Assembly (NCBI GenBank): GCA_051453625.1
Contig: JBOZIK010000001.1
Span: 143,165,155-143,229,154 of the forward strand
Direction of reading: 5' to 3'
Length of the DNA: 64,000 nucleotides
DNA from: Welwitschia mirabilis
Lineage: Eukaryota; Gnetophyta; Gnetopsida; Welwitschiales
Shown here: one piece after another, positions 58,390 to 64,000 of the stretch
Numbering within the stretch: position 1 is the stretch's first letter
How the letters are laid out: every line of letters begins with the position of its first letter
Program-made: the position numbers and the translations under genes
The notes under the pieces: model-generated
What the model saw: the letters and a program-made list of their open reading frames with translations, nothing else
Told to the model about the DNA's origin: nothing
Databases searched by the model: none

Positions 58390-59060
58390 CTTGATTTATT
58401 ACTGTAATAACAAATGATTACTCTGTATGATCTATTCATATATTGCTTAAGTCATGGTTTCTTAAAAATTGCCTTAGATCTTTCAATTTTTGAATTTTTT
58501 GTTCAATTGCCCTCTTCCGAAATTGTCAAAATAGTGGTACACACATTTGCCTTTATTGCCACCAATGTAAAGAACACATTTTTCATTGATGGAGATGTGC
58601 TATTCATGAGAATAGGACAAACATTTTCCTCCTTAACTTTTTCTATAATAGATCTAAATTAAGAGCAGAGAGTATTAAAGCCATCCATATGTTTGAAAGA
58701 CATCCTCTTTCTCTTCTAGATGGAGTCTAAAGAGACATTGTTTTATGAATGTCTTGGTGTCACTTTCTTTGTTGCCTAATAATGATGTGAGCTCATCCTA
58801 TTTTTCCTTCATAGATTTTCCTTCATCTAACAAATGAATAAACTAATCTTGCATTGTTAGAACAATTGCAGCTAATGCGGTAGTGTTTGTAATGTTTCAT
58901 TTTCTTATAGCATTAGAATTTGAAGGTCGAGAAGAGATGCCACTAATATGTCCAAATAGACCATCTTTCTTAAGAAGTAGATTGCTTTTAACTTCCAAAT
59001 ATGGTAGTTTTGCCCATTAAAATGCTCAATTTGATAGTGTTCCATTTTGCTTACTACTAA
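58390..59060 (-). pseudogene. Ty1/copia gag remnant
   Basis: Broken minus frames read HFNGQNYHIWKLKAIYFLRK at the start, DELTSLLGNKESDTKTFIK, HMDGFNTLCS, VKEENVCPILMNSTSPSMKN and VFFTLVAIKANVCTTI. They follow plant copia gag (UBN2-type) order: L-x-G-x-N-Y-x-x-W-x-x-x-M, W-D-x-L-x-x-x-Y, H-x-x-x-F-x-x-L and the L-L-x-S-L-P-x-S-Y region. Frameshifts and stops are present. The plus-strand frame 58414-58662 is its antisense shadow. Confidence 0.75.
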
Positions 59061-59102
59061 ATCCAAGTTGATCTACACTGTGGTAGTCACCCATAAGGGG
59101 TA

Positions 59103-59116
59103 GGCTCTAATACTTC
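59103..59116 (-). other. Copia primer binding site (tRNA-Met-like)
   Basis: The minus strand reads GAAGTATTAGAGCC. Copia elements usually have TGGTATCAGAGC, complementary to initiator tRNA-Met; the core TAT.AGAGC is kept. It lies between the LTR boundary (TG at 59119) and gag, as expected. Confidence 0.55.
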
Positions 59117-59570
59117 AATGTTATAGAATGTGGCAAAGAAAAACTAAAGACAATGAGAGAAGAACATGAGAAAGAAAATCTATCATGCAGGCTAATCAAT
59201 CTAGCAATTTTATTCATAACAAGATTATTGATCAAAATTAAAGATAAAATGATTTTAGGCTAGGAAATCTAGAGGAAAAAATAGAAAAGAAAAATTTGAA
59301 GGCAACAAATTCTCAACACCTATGCCAAGGTTATATAGATAATGTAGCTAAAATAACTCCTGTTAAGAAGCTATAAATGATAACAACCAAGAATAAATAC
59401 TTTGTTTATGGCTTCATAGTGTTTACTTTATCCATTAATTATAGGTTGTGTAGAGGTTGGCATAAAGGACTAAATAAAAAGGATATCTTATGAAACAATC
59501 AAATTCTAAGGAGGTCACTATGAAACTAAAACCCATCTAACCAATGCTCTAATATCTTGAGAAAGATATT

Positions 59571-60296
59571 TAACCTTTAATTAAATTTTTTACATCAATG
59601 TGAACAAAAAATTAATACTTTAAAAAATGAATCCTTAAATGTTAAATATAGAAAATTAGACTTATTGATTCTTTAAAAATATGATTACATAAATGTTTGT
59701 ACATTGAGTGAAGAATGTAATATTTAAAATGCTTTGAAAAGAATAGATAGTCTCATGTAAGATCTAGTAGATCTCAAAGAAGAACATGTTTTTCATTTGG
59801 ATGATATCCTTAAGAAGATAAAAGAACTTACATCTAAGCATTTTGATTCATAAAGTAATTAATGACACACTATTAGAAACTATGTTTTGTTATTACAAAA
59901 AGGTTAGGTAATTGCAAATTCCACATGTAGAATATTTCTAGTAGTAGGTAGTACTTTTGAATTGTTTTAATGTTTTGATATCCATTGACTCTCTAAGTCA
60001 TTTCATAATTCATCATATTTTTTTTTAATGAATATGTCTTTTAAAAGCATATAATTTTCTTTTTTGTTTTTATATTACAAGAATAGAAGAAATTGTTAAC
60101 TTTCTAGTGTATTAAGTCTAATCATAAAACATAATTAACTTGAACATGAACTATATTAGAAATCCAAAAAATAAAGTATTACAAATGTATATAACATATA
60201 TGTGATGTTTTAACATTTTAAAATTAATTTTGTAAGTAGTTTTAAATAGACTTATTAAAAAAACGTTACTAAATCAATGAACTTTCTTCATACACA
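59571..60296. other. AT-rich, probably the 3' LTR of the chromovirus-like element
   Basis: Immediately 3' of the polypurine tract in minus orientation; the first bases after it, read leftward on the minus strand, are TGTGTATGAAG, an acceptable LTR start. The other LTR end was not found. Confidence 0.3.
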
Positions 60297-60335
60297 TCCT
60301 TTCCCCTTGTTCCCATTCCCCATCCCATCCTTTTT
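60297..60335 (-). other. Polypurine tract
   Basis: The plus strand is an almost pure pyrimidine run (TCCTTTCCCC, TTGTTCCC, ATTCCCC, ATCCCATCC). On the minus strand this is a purine tract ending GGGGAAAGGA directly before TGTG, as needed to prime plus-strand DNA synthesis at a 3' LTR. It is about 0.9 kb downstream of the integrase C-terminal region of the element to the right. Confidence 0.5.
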
Positions 60336-61179
60336 GCATATCCCACATACACATCCATTCATCATGGCCTTCTTCAACAAAATGGTCTAGCTAAATAAAC
60401 TAAGTAGGTAGTATTACTTGCAAGCTCTATTATATGGGACCTTTAAGGAGCCAAACTATCTTGTTAGGAGATAGACTATCCTATGTAAATCTCATGCATG
60501 TTTCTTATTATAACTAGAAATACCTTTTTAATGTTAACCAAATGACATGAAAAGGTTTACACCCCTTTGTCAAGGATAATACACCTTCAATGATGGTTAT
60601 AAATTTTTCTTTAATTAATGACTTTTTTGGGTCAATTCTTCATAATATGTTTGATCATTAATAAATACATGACCTGTTTGTTAAATTAATGATTACATTA
60701 TATTACATAGTAATTTTAAACCTTAAAATAGTACATGTTTTCTTATAAATGCATTATATTTGTAACATTAATAGAATCATATGCTTAAGATTAGAGTTCA
60801 ACTTTGAACTATTCTTCTTTCATAGGGACCTCGACTAAATCTTAATGTACGTCTTCATAATCCTAATCTTCATACATTTCCTTAACATTAAAAAGAGTTA
60901 TCATGTTCATCACAAAAAAAACAAAAAATGTTTTCTCTATTCTTCCTCATTCCTAAATAACTTAGGATAAACTTTCTAGTGTGTATTTCACATTTTTCCA
61001 ACTATGTTGAATGAAATAAGACCATTCCATTAGAAATTATGTTATACTTGTAATGATTAATTTTTATGTTTTTAATCTTTAATTTTAATAATAGTAATAT
61101 AAAATGTAATTTTATATCTTACCAGAATATTTTTCTAATAAGTAATTTGTTCATCATACTTCTTTATATAGTACGGTTT

Positions 61180-61958
61180 TAAGATATTAGCATGAAATAG
61201 TAGATGAATGCTATTTTAACCCTTAGGAAGATTAGGCTTATAAGATAAATTTTCTATTATTTTAACTAAAAAAAGATCCTAAAAAATGGGAGGCCATCTT
61301 TTCATATTTTCCCAACTTTAAAGATGTTCCCTCTCTAATTTGACTTATAATAATATGTTATCTCTAACTTAAAGAGGTGATGTGAATGTTTGAGGTCATA
61401 ATATTTTTTTATATTTCTAAAGATACTTTTAATTATTTTTAAACTCTTTTTATAGTTTTATCCATTTACTATATCTATTCCTATTTCACTTTTTATGTAT
61501 GAGAGGGATCTCATTAAGTATTTAGAGTAGAATTTTTTTCTTTCATGTATGACTTTAAGTGGAAAATATTGTATAGATATTGAAAAATCCTAATTGTATG
61601 TGAATCTTATCAAATGTAAGTATAATCCTCACCTTCATGGTTTATCTACTACATAACTCCTTAAAATTTGTTAAAGGATATAGTTGATTCTATCTATCTA
61701 TCTATCTATTTATTTATGAGAGATTATACTAAGAAAGATGAAAGTGCCAACTCACTTAAAGAATTATTATCAAAAACTTGAGATGCTTTTTAGGTTTCCA
61801 TAAAAAATAATTATCTTTAGTGTATCAACCCTTTTTTCCATGAAAATGATCTTTATTAGAATGAAATGGAACATCTTTGTTAATCTATCAACATGCACAA
61901 AAATCTCATCATGGCTTTCATTTATTTTTGAAAATGTCATAATAAAATACACAATCAT
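61180..61958 (-). pseudogene. Chromovirus-like integrase remnant
   Basis: The frame 61770-61958 reads HDEIFVHVDRLTKMFHFILI, corresponding to the integrase core block V-V-V-D-R-L-T-K-M-A-H-F, and then NLKSISSF for the H-G-V-P-x-S-I-V-S-D block, in which the catalytic Asp is not seen. Near 61.27-61.33 kb: SLKLGKYEKMASHFLGSFF, the C-terminal K-L-x-x-K-x-x-G-P-F block. No chromodomain could be read. Confidence 0.75.
61689..61718. repeat. TCTA/TTTA microsatellite
   Basis: About five TCTA units followed by two TTTA units inside the decayed integrase. Confidence 0.8.
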
Positions 61959-62479
61959 TTCTTTCCACTATAAAGAATCTAATAATCTAGTAGTATTTTA
62001 TTATTCAAATATGATTTATTGCTAGATCAAACATCATTTTATAAAGTTATTTATTTTAAACTTAATTTTTACTAGTAGTACTATTTTCTAAGAATGATGT
62101 AAGTTTTTAAAAACCTCATATGACTAATATATGAGACTACATGGGATTCTTTAAGGAGTTAATTTTTCTAGGAATTCATTGATATACATAATATTTCCCT
62201 TCTCAATAATATCCATCGAATGTGATCGTGTAGAGTAGAAAATCTTCTTTTTCTACTAGTTTACTCCATTTTTTTTCAAGATCTGATCTTGACATGTTTA
62301 GTGAATGAGTCATTTGTCCATATTAGAATCCATAATATAAATAAGAATGTATCACAAGTTACTGATGGAATGTCTAATTCTCCTTTATTTTTCTCCTTCT
62401 TTTACTTTTCTTTTAACTAGTGAAGTATTTAATAACAATGTCATATTTAGCTAGTAATTTCATTTAGTGTCTCTCTCAC

Positions 62480-62760
62480 ATAGTTAGGAGAGGTTATTTC
62501 TATCAATAGTATAAGATTTTATGATTATGTGTAAATAAACTTTAACTCCCATAAGATAATATCTCTAAAGTTTTAAGGCATGAATAATTGGAAATAATTT
62601 AAAGTCATTGAGTGGGTAATTCCATTCATGTTTGTTTAATTTCTTCAACTCATATATAATTATTTAGTTATCCTACATTAAAAATAATCCTGTTCCATTT
62701 TACATGTATTAGTAATCAAAATGAATTTCTTTTTGATTTCTAAATTCACAATATATGGTT
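62480..62760 (-). pseudogene. Chromovirus-like RNase H remnant
   Basis: The minus strand reads KHEWNYPLNDFKLFPIIHAL, then YYLMGVKVYLHI in the same frame apart from a stop where Trp or Arg is usual. It matches the N-Y-x-x-x-D-x-E-x-x-A-I-V-x-A-L-x-x-W-R-x-Y-L-x-G block of Ty3 RNase H. The Glu is now Lys. Confidence 0.7.
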
Positions 62761-62989
62761 TGTGATAAAAAGTAGCTTGAGATTAAAAAAAATCATATTT
62801 GAATTTATTATCAAAAATAAGCACTTTCTATTCTTATCATGTTTATCATTAACATTATAACTTTGGAGTAATTTTTAATGTATAACCTATAGAATCTAGG
62901 TAGTTCTCAGAAGATTTCCACTTAAGCTAGAATTCATAGCTCTAGACAATCTTATAATACTTGAACTTTGATAAGGTCCATTTAAATTC

Positions 62990-63270
62990 TTCTTTTGTAT
63001 ATGATATGCATAAGGTAGTGAATAAACATCTTTTAAAATTCACACTTACTCAACTTTGCTATAAGAACATGGTCCTTTAGGAATTCTAAAACTTAATTTA
63101 GATGCTATACATAATCATTGTTATTTTTTAAAGTAAACTAACATATCATCCATAAAAATAATAATAAACGTATCTCAATAAGTATTAAAAATAGTATTCA
63201 TAAAATTCAAAACTTTTATAGGTTCATTTATAAGTTCAAATGGAATAATGATAAACTCTTAATGTGCATT
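62990..63270 (-). pseudogene. Chromovirus-like reverse transcriptase remnant
   Basis: The minus strand reads IIIPFELINEPIKVLNFMNT, IFNTY, a stop, DTFIIIFMDDMLVYFKK and, shifted, KLSKCEF. FMDD (63145-63156) keeps the catalytic Asp pair, unlike the Athila/Tat copy at 3.86 kb. The K-L-x-K-C-E-F block follows at the right distance. The upstream part of RT is too decayed to read. Confidence 0.8.
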
Positions 63271-64000
63271 TTTATTAAAGACTATTTCAAGAGTATCCTT
63301 TCATTAATTCGTATTTGATGTTATCTTAACTTTAAATTAATATTTATAAATTAATTTTTTCCATAAAATTAATTTGAAATATTATCAATTCTAGATAAAG
63401 GATCTTTATTATTATTGATTACCTTATTTATTTGACAATATTATATGCAAAGACTTACTAATCCGTCATTTTTTTATTATAAATAGAATGGGAATTCCTA
63501 GAGTAATGCATTGGTTTTTAGTTTTTCTTTATTTACTAACTCTTTAGTTTATAACATTAATTTCATTAAATCTATGGTTAAGATCTTATAGATGGTATAA
63601 CATATCAGTTAAATGCTAGGAACCAAATTGCTATCATGTTCTACCTTTTTTTCCTTTTGGTGGTATAGCATTATTATCTTTGAAAACTTCATAAAATTTT
63701 TGTAGATCTTCTAGCAACCTCACGCATTCTTTTTTAATAGCCAAAGTAAAAAATGTTTTTGTTGTCCCCAATTCGTATCTTATTTTCTTATTTATTAAGA
63801 ATAACATCTGCTTTCTTCTTTATTACCCTTTTAATATCTAACCTTTACATAAAGTAGGAATGAAATAAAAGATAGTACAAAAGGAACCTCTAACATTTGA
63901 CTTTCCTAAAAAGGATGGTTTAAAATTTCATTATATTTGATAACATTAAAAACATAAAATTTATCTTTACATATCAAATTACTAAATTTTCACTATGGGA
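63271..64000. other. AT-rich, upstream polymerase part, not readable
   Basis: Expected to hold the first half of RT and the protease of the same element, but no motif is clear. Nothing else is seen. Confidence 0.3.

Larger units (their letters stand above)
57850..59570 (-). mobile_element. Deleted Ty1/copia element
   Basis: On the minus strand an LTR-like segment (about 59119-59570), a primer site (59103-59116), gag (58.39-59.06 kb) and a second LTR-like segment (about 57850-58230) follow each other. 57862-57960 and 59128-59230 are direct repeats of about 80-100 bp, for example both contain GAAGAAAATCT or GAAAGAAAATCT followed by GGC.AATCAA. A whole copia element has several more kb of polymerase, so protease, integrase and RT have been lost. 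The outer LTR ends were not fixed. Confidence 0.55.
60297..64000 (-). mobile_element. Decayed Ty3/gypsy chromovirus-like element, partial
   Basis: Minus-strand order from the right edge: reverse transcriptase (63.0-63.27 kb), RNase H (62.48-62.76 kb), integrase (61.2-62.0 kb), polypurine tract (60.3 kb). Gag and the 5' LTR lie beyond 64000. The motifs (VDRLTKM in integrase, FMDDMLVYF in RT) are of the chromovirus/Tekay style and differ from the Athila/Tat element at the left. 60336-61170 and 63280-64000 hold no domain I can read. Confidence 0.75.

Noticed and set aside
58414-58662. 82-codon plus-strand frame
   Set aside because: Antisense to the Ty1/copia gag fragment.
61840-62025. 61-codon plus-strand frame
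   Set aside because: Antisense to the chromovirus-like integrase.
1-64000. CRISPR arrays, rRNA or tRNA genes, bacterial operons
   Set aside because: Looked for evenly spaced short repeats and cloverleaf-type genes and found none; the transposon content and LTR structure are plant nuclear.

Overview
The window looks like nuclear DNA of a seed plant with a large, repeat-filled and extremely AT-rich genome. CG dinucleotides are nearly absent outside a few short islands. Almost all coding-like sequence belongs to decayed transposons. Stop codons in them repeatedly fall where the family has Trp, Gln or Arg, the mark of methylated cytosines decaying to thymine. The base composition would fit a gnetophyte such as Welwitschia, which I recall as unusually GC-poor; that assignment is inference. 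The sequence is a scaffold with 21 runs of N, 17 of them exactly 100 N. At most of these the sequence right of the gap repeats, with a few percent differences, the sequence just left of it, so many apparent duplications may be unmerged contig ends or haplotypes.

Layout. 1-11861 (minus): a Ty3/gypsy LTR retrotransposon of Athila/Tat type, read from the right: LTR, tRNA primer site, gag, protease, reverse transcriptase, RNase H, integrase and a 22-codon tandem repeat; its 3' end lies beyond the left edge. 12595-23206: a probable CACTA (EnSpm) DNA transposon of about 10.6 kb with matching ends and subterminal repeats; no transposase was recognised inside. 23207-33250: AT-rich repeats, an exon-like block in two copies and a LINE reverse transcriptase remnant. 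33250-45760: an array in which a DnaJ J-domain fragment alternates with the 3' part of a LINE, with a unit of about 2.16 kb proven inside one contig. 45760-52300 (minus): LINE ORF1 (DUF4283-like plus zinc knuckle), endonuclease and reverse transcriptase, partly duplicated at gaps.

53500-57700 is the only gene-like neighbourhood. It holds an intact single-exon gene for a 134-residue NIMIN-type protein (NPR1/NIM1 interactor) at 54084-54488 on the minus strand, in a CpG-retaining island. About 2.7 kb away is a second island with a short ORF and a cluster of bZIP and G-box sites. From 57850 rightward lie a deleted Ty1/copia element and a Ty3/gypsy chromovirus-like element that runs off the right edge.

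No rRNA, tRNA or CRISPR was seen. The only gene I would call functional is the NIMIN-like one; the biology of the rest is repeat turnover, the most unusual part being the J-domain/LINE array.
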